A stretch of DNA of 64,000 bases, taken from the NCBI GenBank assembly GCA_032622095.1, contig CP136064.1, positions 139,829,954 to 139,893,953 of the forward strand, given 5' to 3'. This document shows positions 45,784-58,100 of the stretch, piece by piece; position 1 is the first letter of the stretch; every line of letters starts with the position of its first letter. Made by a program: the position numbers and the translations under genes. The notes below the pieces were generated by a model. That model did not search any database and had not been told where the DNA came from. It was given only the letters and a program-made list of their open reading frames with translations. This DNA comes from Siphonodentalium dalli (taxonomy: Eukaryota > Mollusca > Scaphopoda > Gadilida > Siphonodentaliidae).

Positions 45784-46042
45784 AAAATGTGGCAAATGAC
45801 CACGGGAACGTACCTAGTAAAAAATAAGAGGCATTTGGATCGAACAAAATTGGTCGAAAAGTCCGAAATTAGGCAAAGTCCAAAAAACGAAGGGATAATG
45901 GCCTCAATGAGTCCAAATTCGCAAGTGGCCAGATATTGTGTCGAGTTTGAGAAAGTGGTCCGATTATGACTCGACCCGGTCCGAACATTGCTAGAAAAAT
46001 GTGGCAAATGACCACGGGAACGTACTCAGTAAAAAATAAGAA
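45784..46042 (+). repeat. Direct repeat of ~45 bp, 214 bases apart
   Basis: AAAATGTGGCAAATGACCAC followed by GGGAACGTAC occurs at about 45784 and 45998, ending in AGTAAAAAATAAG both times. It lies just outside the 3' end of the next LINE. Confidence 0.75.
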
Positions 46043-46059
46043 ATTTTGTCCGAACATTT

Positions 46060-49000
46060 TGTTTAAACATATTTTATTTGTTCATAATGAATATGACAAA
46101 AGGGATTAGAGGACAAGTGCTATATTCACTTAGAATACCCTCCTCTCCCTATAATACACTGACATTAAAGACACGTAAGACGAACAAAACAAGGTATACA
46201 ACATGTAATGAACAATATATGAAACAAAAACAAAAAAATAAAAAAAATAAACAGAATGGCGATTGTGGAGTAGAATCGGAAATTCGGTACAGTGACGAGA
46301 TTGGTTGAGTGTGTATATGCTTCATCAACACGTCGGTGGTCATTCCATGCAACAAGTAAAAAAAACGATAATACAGGCATGTATCAATTATTCAATGCCT
46401 TAACAGGGTCATAACTGGGATATAAGTATATATTCTATTATAAGTATAGATTGTAAGTGTAAATAGCTTGGGCAGAGTGTTAGGTTCTCTCAAATTGACC
46501 GGAATCTCTGATATACGAGTGTACAGCCTTAAAAATATCACTATTCTCAGTATATGTTAGTTCGGGTTTCCCATAAAGAAATATGTTTGCAGAGTTAATA
46601 TTATATTGCATGAGCTTATTATTAAGTCTTAGACGAGATTCGGCATAATGGTTACATTCAAAGAAAAAATTATTAGCATTTTCTTCCCGGAAGCCACACG
46701 AGCATGTTGCGGAATCTGAGATATGATTGTGTAATTTATCAGACTGTAGGCCACTACATTTACATCGAAGTTGCGTGTGAATAATATTAAAATAACGACT
46801 CCCATTTGTGAAATACAAAGGTGGCTTCAACTTTGTACCCGCGTAGTACATATGTTTCAATTGCTTCACGAATTCATCATGGGCGAGATTACGAATTGTT
46901 AATTTAATGGAGTTCCATTCCTTTGTACAGGCAGGGATAAAAGTGGATTTTAACCTTGCCGAGTCACAGCGCATGATAATGAAATCAGAAGCATATTTTG
47001 ATTCTCGATCGGTCTTATCACTGAAACGTTCGGGCAAGATGGTGCGTAAGTAACGAGGTGCGTTATTATTTATTATCTTGTGAAGGGTGGATAACCGTTT
47101 AACGGTTCTTCTGTCTTCCAGACTATCCCAGCCAACCTCAGTCAATAATCTGGCATCTGATACGGAACGAGTGCAACCAGTCACGATTCTGGCTGCATCT
47201 AACTGAATATCATTAAGGTTTTTAAGGAGGTAATTCGGAGCTCCAAACCACACTGGGCTTGCATATTCGAGAAGTGGCCTCACATATGTCAAGTACATTG
47301 TTTCTAAAGTTTTTCTGCTTAGTATACATTTAAGTTTCCTTATTTGGGACAATCTCGCATTAGCACGTTTACACGTGTTGACAATACACATATTCCATTT
47401 GAGATCACTCTGCAGTTCAATGCCTAAATGCTTGTGATTTTCGGTGTATTCCAGGACTTCACCATCGAATTTAACCACGGGCCTAGTATTTTCAGGGAAA
47501 CTTCCAAAAAACATTAGATTGGTTTTTGATGGATTGAATTTCACCATCCATTGCCTCGACCAACTGTTCAGTTTAATCATATCATTATTCAGTGAAATTT
47601 CAAGTGTGTTTATGTCAGGACTATTCTTCATTAAACAAGTATCATCTGCATAGAGACACGTTTTCGATTCCATACTATCGGCTATATCGTTAATGTAGAG
47701 CAAAAATAGGAGAGGACCGATAACGGACCCCTGGGGCACCCCAGAATCTAAAAAATCATACTTTGAGACGCAGGCATTGACCCTAACCCTTTGTTGGCGA
47801 TTGCTAAGATAACTCTTAAACCATAAAAGAAGTTTGCCTTTAATCCCGTATTTTTCCATTTTGTGTAAAAGTCCTTCATGCCAAACTTTATCGAACGCTT
47901 TGGACACATCACAGAAAACCGCACAAGTGTTACATCCTTCATCTAGTGCTTTTGCTACACTATGAACTATTTCAATAAGCTGATATTCGGTACTATGTTT
48001 AGGAAGGAACCCAGACTGATAATCATACAACAAGTTATTTTCTTGTAAATGCTCTAGTAATTTATTATGGATAATTTTTTCTAATATTTTGCCGAGAACA
48101 TTCAGAAGTGAAACTGGCCTATAATTATTAGGATCTTTTTGGTCACCTTTTTTGAAAAGAGGTATAACATCCGCTTTTTTACATTCAAAATTTTAGAAAT
48201 TTTAGACTCGCTAATCGGTATTTCAGTGATGACTTCATCTGTCCGTTCATCAAAATTCGGCAAACATTTCGCTTTCATTCCTAATGAGCTGTTTGCAACA
48301 AAGATACTATTTAAATTTTCAGCTTTGTCTTTGTCATCGCAGTACATTGTTTGTATATGAGAGAGGCGGGATTCCTTGGTTATATAATTGTTACCCATAA
48401 ATGTTTTTACAACATGCCAAAACTGTTTTGGGTTATTATTCATAAAAAGAGATTCGTCCAAGTGAGTCATATACTCATTTTTTGCGTGTTTCTTGGCATT
48501 ATTCACTTGATTACGAGCTTTCTTATATTTCGACCACGTGAAACTCGTATTACATTTTAGAGCTTTTCTTCTATAGCGATCGCGTTGACGGATTAGTCTT
48601 CTGACTGTGCTATCAAACCACGGTTTATCATTTCTACGTACCAATATATCTCGGCGTGGTATGAAGGATTCGGCCATCTTCAAAAACGTATATCTGAAAT
48701 GCTCAACAGATTCGTTGATGTCAAAACAGTTTACTTCATTATTAAGACACGCGGACCAGTTAGTTTCGTTTATTGCTCTATTTAAGCCTGTAAAGTCGGC
48801 ATCGGAATAACTCCACACTATTCTTTTGTAGGCTTGTGTCACCCGGGGTGTCCTTTTTAGTTCGACAGACGAGGCATAGTGATCAGAAACTTCAAGGTCT
48901 ACAATGGAGGGGTTCATCGCTGTTAACGCTTCAGAGATAATTATTGGGTCTAAGAGCGTTTGTGACGTTGACGTTACTCGTGTTGGTTCTTTAATGACGT

Positions 49001-49483
49001 TAGACATGCCGACATATTTATTAATTATGGTCTGCAGTGGGTTATCGCGTACCAACATATTACAATTCAAGTCACCAACGACAACAACTGATGGGTTAAT
49101 ATCTAATGCTTCTCCAATTTTGTCATCAAGCAGTTCCCAGAAGTTATTTACACATTCCCTATCGGATCTATAAGTAACACATAGTAAAAACTTTTCTACA
49201 GACCTTACTTCAAACCAGAGTATGTCATCATTAAACTGCAAACCTGACATTTCTCTGTATGGAATTTTATCTGAAAAGTATACTATGATTCCCCCGCCGT
49301 ACATATTTCGATCTTTACGTACAGGGTGTTGGAAACCTGAGATAAGCAAGTTTTCATTTGGATAATGTTCATCAAGATGAGATTCAGTAAAGCATAGAAT
49401 ATCGTAATCATCGATAATATCTGATATCTTATGAATTTTGTTTCTTATGCTTCTTACGTTACAATGAATAATAGAGATTCAAG
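46060..49483 (-). mobile_element. LINE with large internal deletion
   Basis: Minus-strand non-LTR retrotransposon containing the end of the endonuclease-RT ORF and a 3' UTR of about 400 bases with a CAAATAAAAT signal near 46067. The 5' edge at about 49483 falls inside the endonuclease start, so it appears 5'-truncated. No clear target duplication. Confidence 0.8.
46480..49483 (-). pseudogene. LINE ORF2: endonuclease and reverse transcriptase, internally deleted
   Basis: From about 49483 the frame reads IIHCNVRSIRNKI, then ILCFTESHLDEHY, VVGDLNCN and VSDHYASSV, all endonuclease motifs. Near 48190 SKISKIL is joined, with a frame change, to KADVIPLFKKGD-type sequence, so roughly the APGPDGI block of the RT is gone. 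The RT then continues intact from 48033 to 46480: YQSGFLPKHST, CDVSKAFDKVWHEGLL, SGVPQGSVIGPLL, CLYADDTCL, LGIELQSDLKWN. A C-terminal Cys-rich tail (CSCGF, then FFFEC) follows. The 517-residue downstream part has no internal stop. Confidence 0.9.
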
Positions 49484-49551
49484 TGGTAGCTGGGGCGTCT
49501 AATTGACCTGGGTTCGGGTGTATATCCCCAGCTAGAACAAGAAGAGTAAAT
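49484..49551. other. Short spacer ending in AAAT target duplication
   Basis: Separates the LINE from the DNA transposon. AAAT at 49548-49551 matches AAAT at 53074-53077. Confidence 0.5.
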
Positions 49552-52500
49552 GGGTGATTCTACGGTGACTGAGCAAAACACTGTCCAATGGGCACAATTC
49601 ACCACAAGACAAGCACTACTCATCACGAGCAAGTACAATGGCCATCATTTTAAAACTGAGAATCCAGGCATTAATTAGATACCAAAATTAAGTGACTACC
49701 ATAATCCGGTATGGGTCTTATGCACGACGATAACCGGCAAGATACCACGAAACTGCATGTCCCAGAGCAGACACGCCCAATTTCTCCGATTTTTCTTATG
49801 CACTGGTGAATGTGTATTCAAAACCGAAATCCACCTTCTGGTGTGGAATTTTGCAAGGAATCTAATGCCACCAAAATTATACAGAGATACCAAAGACGCA
49901 TACAACAAAAAGCTATTTATTTGTCCCAAAAACGTTGTCCCATGATCCAGAATCATTACACTAACGCGAGCCTAAAATGGGTTGCCACGTTTCCCTTTGG
50001 TGTCATTTGTATATCACATCTGTCGCAACGTGAATGGAAACTTCCATGTTAACAATAAAAAAATATGTTTCCTGAGTATTCATGAAATTCTCAGGGAAAT
50101 TAACATTTGAATCGCCGGATTTTGTACCGTATATTTATTCACCGTCATTACACTAACGCGGAACACTAAAATACTATATGCATTGATAAAAGCGTCTGAG
50201 GTAAGCGTGTTCATAAACTAGTTGATTGGTTTGGTTGTCGATATTCAAAAATGTTATCACACTATGAACGCGAAATCGTCATTACACTAACGCGTCATTA
50301 CACTAACGTTGTTTGTGTTAATGTAATGACGCTGCGTTGGTGTAATAACGAGGTTTTCATTATAGTCCAGGCTCATGGTGTAACAATTGTGCAAAATGTG
50401 ATACAATCATGAAACTTGGCATATATGTTTCCCGTGCACTACTCATCATTTTCAGATATGGAGGCAATGGCGGCAGGTCCTTCCTTAGCAACTGTTGCTA
50501 AGCAACTGCCCAACATCGAATAAAAGCACATATGACTAATATTATGGCAGTTTTAACAAACTAAAATACGCCATGTATCATTTTAATGGTTAAAACAATT
50601 ATAATAGTTGTTGTCAGTGTGGATCTGACAGGAAAATTACCATATTTCTTACCTACCAGGGTGATAACGGTTGCTAGGGACATACCCGAAATCTAAAATA
50701 TGACATATGACTGCTATTATGGCAATTTTAACAAACTAAACTGCACCATGTAGCATTTTGTCGATGAAAACAATTATTTTTCTTTCCACAAAGGCATCGT
50801 CAACATACTTGTCTCTGTCCATGACATAATATATCATGTATACGGGGCTGGGTCCATAAATGTCCTACGTATAGACACCTGCTCATTCTTGGGTACAATG
50901 TCATATCATACCTTTATCGACCTGTGTCCCATGACCTACATATATGACCCTCGGTCCATGGCCAGCCTGCAGCATGGTGGCATTGGTGCATGGAATATTC
51001 AAAGGGACCACCACCCATGATCTTTATATAGGGCATTGGTCAAATGTCTATATGTTTAGGTGGATACGTCATACGTGGCATAACTGTCCGATGTGTCCAC
51101 ATAACCTAAAGTACATATGGACATCCTATGAATCCATGATATACTACAGACAATGTGCATGATATACATATAGGCAGCTGAGTTCACGGCCTAACTATGG
51201 GTACCTGGTATTTACACCATGTAACAGCGCCATTGTCTTTCTGCGGTCAGAAACAATTCGGGTTAGTTGCTAATATACCTAGTTCCAAGTTGTCATTTAA
51301 CATTCGAAAAAAGAGAAGAGTGTTGTCATGTTCATATAACACACATAATATTTCGATTGTATCTTCATAAGGCTTCTTGGACCAAAATATCCTGAGCTGT
51401 ATCTGATTTCGCCCATCACTGTTTACGTGTGGAGAAGGCCAGCAAATGTTATGACAACCTATACCCGGGAAAATTATCCCCACCCTCGAAGATACATACA
51501 TGTAACAATTAACTTGTGTTTGACGGGCAGGGACGGGAATAAATGGTGGGAAGGTTGTCTCCGCAATTATGTATCCAGTTGTTCCCTTTCATCACCAGAT
51601 TTTTGTTGGAGAGGGGAGGGTTGGAGGCTCAAAGGATTTTTCAGCACTTTAAGGGAGAAGGCATTTCCACACGAAGTAACTCGCGAACACTCATACGTTT
51701 AGAACGTGAAACCCTGGTCTCCTTTAAACTTCTATATTTTTCCTGAGTTATAAACTCGAAGTCGACGCTTCATATGGGGTCCGGAATCGCTGTCAGAACA
51801 TTGACGTTTACAACAAAAAATCCAGGGAAGGCCCACACCGGGCCCCTTATTTCGCGCACCACGCATTTACGCAATTTGGCTTCATTGACATCTTTAATTG
51901 ATTGCATTTTCAATAAACTATAGAAAATCGAAATTGACACTGATGGGCTCCAGAATCATATCAAAGCAGTGATTTTTCACAAAGTTCCCCGATGGAGGCC
52001 GCCCAGGAATTTAGCTTCTATATTGGCACCTTAAACTGATTGTTTTTCTCAATTAGAGATTCGAAATTGAGGCCCAGAATCGCACTGAGTATACACATAT
52101 TTTCACAGGGGCGCTGCATGGGGTGGGCACGGACCCAATCCGCAGAATGGGGCCACACGCACAACATCTTACTCTACACTACGCGCATTCGGCATCAGAT
52201 TCGTAACCGCCCACCACAAAAGCTGGCTACGGGATAATCCAAATCAAAGCCTTCTATACTGATGGTCAATAGCGACCACTAACCATCAGTAGAAGTATCG
52301 GATTAGCTACGGGCTTGTTACACATCTGACAGCAACATACCTCTCTGTTCATCATAATGTCCACACTTACCCCAAAAACACATATAAATGGTTATAATAG
52401 GTATCGTATAATATGTACATGCACCACTGGTGTAGCATGGTCATTTCATCAGCCATCTACTGTCCAACAGGCGGATATAACGTCATTACTATAACGGTGC

Positions 52501-53073
52501 GTCATTACACTAACAAAATCGTCATTACACTAAAGCTAAGGATTATCAGCTGAGTTATCCGAAATATATAACACAACGAATCTCCCATTCCATCGATTTA
52601 TTCTTCGTGGGTGTTTAATATAATATGAGTCATTATTCCCCATGAAAGTGGTTACGTCCGAGAATATTCAAGAAGTGTTCCGAAGAATGGGCGAAAAAAT
52701 ACACATGTTTGTGCCTCGAAAATTCAGATGAAGCTTTTATTTTCAGAACTAGAACCTCCCCGGCACTCCGAAAATTGCGAAGTTGCCAAGGAACGCGAAT
52801 AACCATAATATATGGCCATATCTTCGTAACTATACATGTGGTGCCTGTTTGAAATGATGATACAGTGCGTTAGTGTAATGACGTTTCTGGTTTACACTAA
52901 CGGTCTAAAACAGACAAAATGAGAAAATAATCAGCAAATAATTTTTACCAACCACATTTCTCGAATATTTCTGTCTAACTACACATAGTGTGCCCTATCA
53001 TACACCACAGAACGAAGTTTGTATTTCTGATGTACCGGGATACTCAAATTGCTCAGTTACCGTAGAATCACCC
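49552..53073. mobile_element. 3.5-kb non-autonomous DNA transposon with 25-bp TIRs
   Basis: Left end GGGTGATTCTACGGTGACTG (49552-49576) and right end (53049-53073) are inverted copies over 25 bases with one mismatch, flanked by AAAT on both sides. Inside, near both ends, the phrase TCATTACACTAACGC is repeated in both orientations (about 49953, 50144, 50279, 50294, 50326 inverted, 52502, 52521, 52867 inverted), a layout typical of subterminal transposase-binding repeats. No transposase ORF is present. A ~178-bp imperfect tandem repeat lies near 50525-50780. The superfamily is unassigned. Confidence 0.8.
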
Positions 53074-53077
53074 AAAT

Positions 53078-53489
53078 GCTAGAAATGCCACTATTACATT
53101 ATGAAAAGCTAGTAGACGCAAACGAGTTGGCTTATGTGTAGCATGTTTATACAAGTTACATGGACATGTTATGTGTTGATAAATGCCATGAAATATTCCA
53201 ATTGCTAGCCTGTATTGAGCCACACTAACTCCCATGACTAGTTGTACAGGAAGTCAACAAGGCACACGACAGGCCAACAGTAAAAATAATGACGTAGCTG
53301 CTTAAGAACTTTGACCGACGGGTAGTGAAGCATATATGTTTACATGAATGTTTCAGATAAGAGGTGTGAGATTGAGACAAAAAAAGGAGAGAAAATAACA
53401 TTAAGTATGTAAAGTTATCCATTTTATAATGGAAATTACAAAAGTCTGCATAAATATATAACTAATGTACAAATTTGGAGTGTATGCCT
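53078..53489. other. Non-coding stretch
   Basis: No gene or repeat recognised. Confidence 0.4.
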
Positions 53490-53960
53490 TTAGCAATTCA
53501 TCCAAGCTCCAAAGACGCATATTTGATTTAGGTTCATGTAATGTGTGTATTTGAATGTGCCAAAAGACTGCATCAAAGAGCGTTGGCATGTTACATGTAC
53601 GCGATATACATCTAGCTCAAACTCGTGAATATTGTGCGGAATTATTAGCGGATTACCAGACACTGTTGACCGATACAAATCGAGCGTCGATCGGGACATG
53701 AACTGCGAAGGTCTATGAATTGTCTCGGTTATTGCTTTGAATAATTCGGCCTGTTGTGTACGGAACACGGTCGTATCAATCTCTCTTGTTACTGTTCTGG
53801 TCAGTGGGTCAACTGCCGGGTTATAGTATTTCGGGAAGAGGAACGATTCAGAATTGTACGCTCGTGGAAAGCAAGATAGACGCGAAAATAGGTCAGCTAG
53901 GTTCTTCGCGTACATGACTATTTGGCAGTCATTTATCTGAAATTTGATGTGCGTATCGTC
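53490..53960 (-). CDS. Hypothetical ORF, possible exon
   Basis: The open frame gives about 150 residues from a candidate 3' splice site near 53938 (CATCAAATTTCAG on the minus strand): YAKNLADLFSRLSCF, ESFLFPKYYNPAVDPLTRT and SQFMSRSTLDLYRSTV. Composition is protein-like, not low-complexity. I recognise no family. It might be an exon of a host gene or of the nearby ISXO2-type element (same strand, 390 bases downstream). Confidence 0.3.
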   Translation of the reverse strand, partial: DDTHIKFQINDCQIVMYAKNLADLFSRLSCFPRAYNSESFLFPKYYNPAVDPLTRTVTREIDTTVFRTQQAELFKAITETIHRPSQFMSRSTLDLYRSTVSGNPLIIPHNIHEFELDVYRVHVTCQRSLMQSFGTFKYTHYMNLNQICVFGAWMNC

Positions 53961-53996
53961 ATATATATATATACACAACCATAACGGCAATATCAT

Positions 53997-54346
53997 GTCA
54001 CTTCCCCGTCCCGGTTAACTACATTTACCGGGTAAATGTTTACCTGATTTCTCCGCCGGAATACTATGCCACGCCTCCGTATGTGTGGCTATAGATGAAA
54101 GTGTCACTGTCTGTGGAAGATGACTGTTAGTAAACGTTATTTTGTAAAACTCCTTCTAAGTGGCCAAATGTTTCACGTGATAACTCTGTTTTGATGGGAT
54201 ATTCCATTTGCAGACACAACTGGGGGATACGGTTATGTAATTACAACTTGAAGTGCATATTAAGTTATATTAACGTGGTGAATTGTGCAAAAAAAAGATT
54301 TAAACAACTCACCTATTTACACTATGTACAGAATATATCTAATGCA
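53997..54346. other. Non-coding stretch downstream of the ISXO2-like gene
   Basis: No reading frame of interest. It would contain the 3' untranslated region of the ISXO2-like gene. Confidence 0.4.
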
Positions 54347-54949
54347 TCAGTTCTTCTTCTTCCGCCATCTCTTTTTTGGAGTGGCGAAATCCGAGTCTGA
54401 ACTTAGATCGCTCCAGCTTACAAATGAGCTGTTCCTCTTATTAGTGACCACACGTGTCCGTGTTCTCTTCACTGGAGGGGAACTCGTTTTTGGAGAAGGT
54501 GATTTTTGTTTTTGTTTACGTTCTTTCGATATGCTTTCATAATTAGCAGGACATAGATGACGTTCTTTTGTGGAAAGTTTCTTCCTGGGTTCGACAACAG
54601 GAATTACTGGAGGATTAATGTTTTGCATAGGAGGATTGTTATTGTTAATAATAGGAATATCCACTGCAGGTAAGGTACAATCATTATTGTTTTCATCATT
54701 TTCTACCTCGGACGACTCCAGTTCTGGCATAGAACTACATGTATCGGCACATGTATCTGTATCGGTGTTATCATCCACTATTTGGGAAGGTCGCTCGTCC
54801 AATTGAGATGTGACATCCACGTGAGGTGATGTAGAATTTTCGGCTGTTTTTGCGTCCCGTGTCCTTTGGACCAACACTTTCGGGTCAAACCCCTCGGGCC
54901 ACGTCGCAAACAGAGGACTTTCATATGTAAAGCTATGAGGGGAGTCCAA
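54347..54949 (-). CDS. ISXO2-like transposase gene, 3' part (C-terminal extension)
   Basis: This frame continues exactly where the N-terminal part (62624-63613) is interrupted: removing the LTR element and one copy of the AGGAT duplication keeps the frame (990 plus 603 bases, both multiples of three). It encodes about 200 residues after the transposase domain: a short ordered-looking start (SFTYESPLFATWPEGFDPKV), an acidic disordered middle (SSMPELESSEVENDENNND), a Pro/Ile-rich stretch and a very basic end (KKRWRKKKN) suggesting a nuclear localisation signal. I do not recognise this extension. TAA stop at 54347-54349. Confidence 0.75.
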   Translation of the reverse strand: MDSPHSFTYESPLFATWPEGFDPKVLVQRTRDAKTAENSTSPHVDVTSQLDERPSQIVDDNTDTDTCADTCSSMPELESSEVENDENNNDCTLPAVDIPIINNNNPPMQNINPPVIPVVEPRKKLSTKERHLCPANYESISKERKQKQKSPSPKTSSPPVKRTRTRVVTNKRNSSFVSWSDLSSDSDFATPKKRWRKKKN

Positions 54950-54954
54950 AGGAT

Positions 54955-55167
54955 AAAGCAAAACAGGACATTGTATTCTATTAACAACATGGTTTATTCT
55001 ATATATATTAGCACAAAAGGTAAGAATGCAAGATGTCAGCCAATAAGCGTCTTGTTCGGTCGGTGTCTAGTTCTGGTCTCCTCTTCTTGGTAGCTGGTAG
55101 TGACGTCACATCCTCGGGTGCACTCGAACCGGATAACCGGTACTCTTCGGGACCTAAAACCGCTACA
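54955..55167 (-). repeat. 3' LTR of the pol-less LTR element
   Basis: On the minus strand starts TGTAGCGGTTTTAGGTCCCG and ends CCTGTTTTGCTTT. Contains a TATATATA run and AATAAA (complement near 54995). One G/T difference from the right LTR (about 55075). Confidence 0.9.
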
Positions 55168-58100
55168 TTCCCCCAAGCTTTGAAAAGAAGGCCCTGTTGG
55201 AGGGGGTTGAAGAATTCGTCCATCCATCGTCATTAGTCAGTCCAAGTTCCAACAAGACTTCTGTTACGTCATAGGCCTCCGTGGGCTCGGTTGCAGAGTC
55301 TTGTAGTCGACGCATTGGATCCTGAACATCGGATGACTGACAAACACTTGTAACTTGGTCGAGGAAGGCACCGTCATATGGATGGCTGGCAGAGTGGAAT
55401 TTCTCAGCATCTCGTATCATCCAACTACCATTTTCTGTCATATCTGGTAATGTCTTCGCCATTGTATCGGTCAAATGATTGTCTGGCCAGCTTGTTTACA
55501 CCGCCCAATATCTTGGCTCCATTGGGTGACCAGTTAAGTTTTTGATCCGGAACGCCTGTTGTAGTTAGCGTAAGTTCCTTCTGTAGAGGCATATACATTG
55601 TAGAGGTGGTCTGCACTATGTATAATCTGGCCATGGTGAATAGCTGCTGACATTCACTTCTTGGTCCACTCGACCGATAACCATTGACTGGGTTCTGCGT
55701 GTTATGCTTCGTGGAATATGTACATCAATGCAGAGTGAAAGAGAAACCGGGGCCCGGAATTCTCAGTACAACATACAAATGGTGGTTCAATGTCGGTGTA
55801 GTATATCAGCTGGCCCGATATCCATTACCGACAACGCAACCCCAATGTTGGATTCACTCATTGCTGCATTAACTGTGAACATCATTTAAACGTTGCGAAC
55901 AAGCATATGATTATGTTCAGTGAGTCATGGAGGTACATTTCCATACTGGAACCCGCATCATTCTGGCGACAAGTAATGGTCTTAATAGTTTGCCTTGGGG
56001 TCTGATGATACTCTGACCATGGCTGTGGATATCTTCATTGTAGTTAGTAATTGCGATCCACGTCTGATTCGGACTCACTTGCCCCCAGGATCCCAAGGCC
56101 ATTGATCTGGAGAACCTGCTTTATTTCGGAGCCAGGTATGATTCATTGGATTCTGGCTCGTGTTCTCCCTGTATATTGGGTCTGCTGAATGTATGAAACC
56201 TGTACTGTGTTTGGATATACAGGTAGGCCCACCTGCTGGACTGCTCACAAATTGGGGCGATTCCGTACCAAAATCTCCATTGCTGTCAGGCCTCAAATGG
56301 ACATATTTCTTCACCACCTCGCTGTCTTGGTGCTCATCATGTGGTGAATGGTGATTCTGGTACGGCTTATCGCGTTGACCATTTGATATTGGCAGTGCAC
56401 AGCGACTTTCTTCCGGACTGTCATTACATAACTTATGGTTCGGCTGGTCAGGATCATATAGTATTGGTGACAACACATCATTTGTGGTTACGAGATGCTC
56501 CATATACTGCTCAGGTGATTCATTGTCGAAGAGCGTCGCCTTGTTCATATGACCCACATTTTCATCAGAAGAGTCAAAGGAAACCGGTCTTAGAACTGTT
56601 GATACAGCATCTGAAACATTAGCGGGCGACTCCAGAACTGTTTGAACAGCGTCTGAGATGTTAGTGGATGCCGAATCATCATCATAGGAGCCTGATGTGA
56701 TTGAATACATGGTCGAGTCAAAGCCTATTTTCTCGAATTCAAGGAAGGATGTATCGCCATCGGATGTCAAAGAATCAAACTGCGTGAGAAGAGGGATCTG
56801 GGCGTCTCTCAGGTCGCCTCTGTCTCCACCTGGCCATCCTTGCTGCTGAAGCAGAACTGCATCCTCTTCATCTTCTGAATAATCTATTGAACTCAGCTCC
56901 AGAGAAATGCTATCGTCCCATTCTAGAATGATATCATAAATCGGCGACTCTTCATCTTGTAAGAAGCTTGTGTTGGCATCGTGGTTGATATATGTCTCAT
57001 CCGGCGATAGTGGTTTATGCTGAACTGCATTTCTTGAATAGAATGCATCCTCATCTGGTGTCAGAAGTTGCATGTCTTCTATTTCAGACTGTACGTTCAG
57101 CAGTTTGTCGGACCAGGTTGTCAGTTCCTGCACCAGTGTCCCTGGTTGTTCATCGTTGATAAATTGACCAGACGCAGAATCATTTACCTCCAATACTAAA
57201 GCGGGTGTCGGCATAATAGGAAGACTCGTGGTTGTTGGAGCTTCAGTCTTCAACTCAGAGCTGGGATACATCAGAGTTGGATCGAGAGACTCAGATCTGG
57301 ATGTCAATGTTTCTGGCAATGGCGATATTGGGACATCATAGTCTCGGAAATCGAGACGGGGAGGATCCCTGTGCATTGAAGAAGACCCGGGCTACCATTC
57401 TTCTGAGGGTGGATCACTCTGCGCCGAAGAAGTTTGTCGAGAATCTTTGCCGACCTGGAGCTTTGTGACTATATTATTGTCAGCTACTTCTTCCCCAACT
57501 AATTCAATTGGGCTGCCCTCTACTCTCTTATTTCCATGTGCCGACTTGATGGCTATTCTTGACGGCTGATTGTCCAGGACTGCCGTTTTGGATGCCATCT
57601 TTTCTAATAATCCGCCTTGTAGCAACTTTTTGACAAGTACGTCAGATTGTTTGGATGCTGGCTGGTTGTAGGCCACTTGCCCTGCCATAGTGTCTTCTGA
57701 TGTGTTGACCGTTTGATTAGAATGGCGATATGTAGGAACACTGTCGGTCTCTATGGAACTCGTACATAATGGTTGGTCATGTGCGGCCATTCTGGATGCC
57801 ATCTGTATCGCAGACTTGGGAGACATTTCTTCTCAGGGTGATACTGGAACATCATAATCTCGGAAATCGAGACGGGGATGATTTCTCTGTATCGAAGACT
57901 TGGGAGACTTTTCTTCTGAGGGCGATACTGGAACCTCAAGGTCTCGAGAATCAAGACGGGGGGGATCTCTCTGCGCCGAAGAAGTTTGTGAGGCTTTACT
58001 GTTGTCCGCCACCTCTTCCCTATCTAAATCAATTGGACTGCCCCTCGCTCTCTCATGCCCATGTGCCGAGTCAGTGGTTATCGTCCATGATTGGGTGTCC

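Noticed and set aside
45787-46057. Overlapping short ORFs on both strands
   Set aside because: They lie in a direct repeat next to the LINE end and show no family features.
46149-46380. Phe-rich ORF resembling a membrane protein
   Set aside because: It comes from the A/T-rich LINE 3' region (AAAAACAAAAAAATAAAA on the plus strand).
54778-55236. Short ORFs spanning the left LTR
   Set aside because: The same frames occur at the right LTR; they are LTR sequence, not genes.
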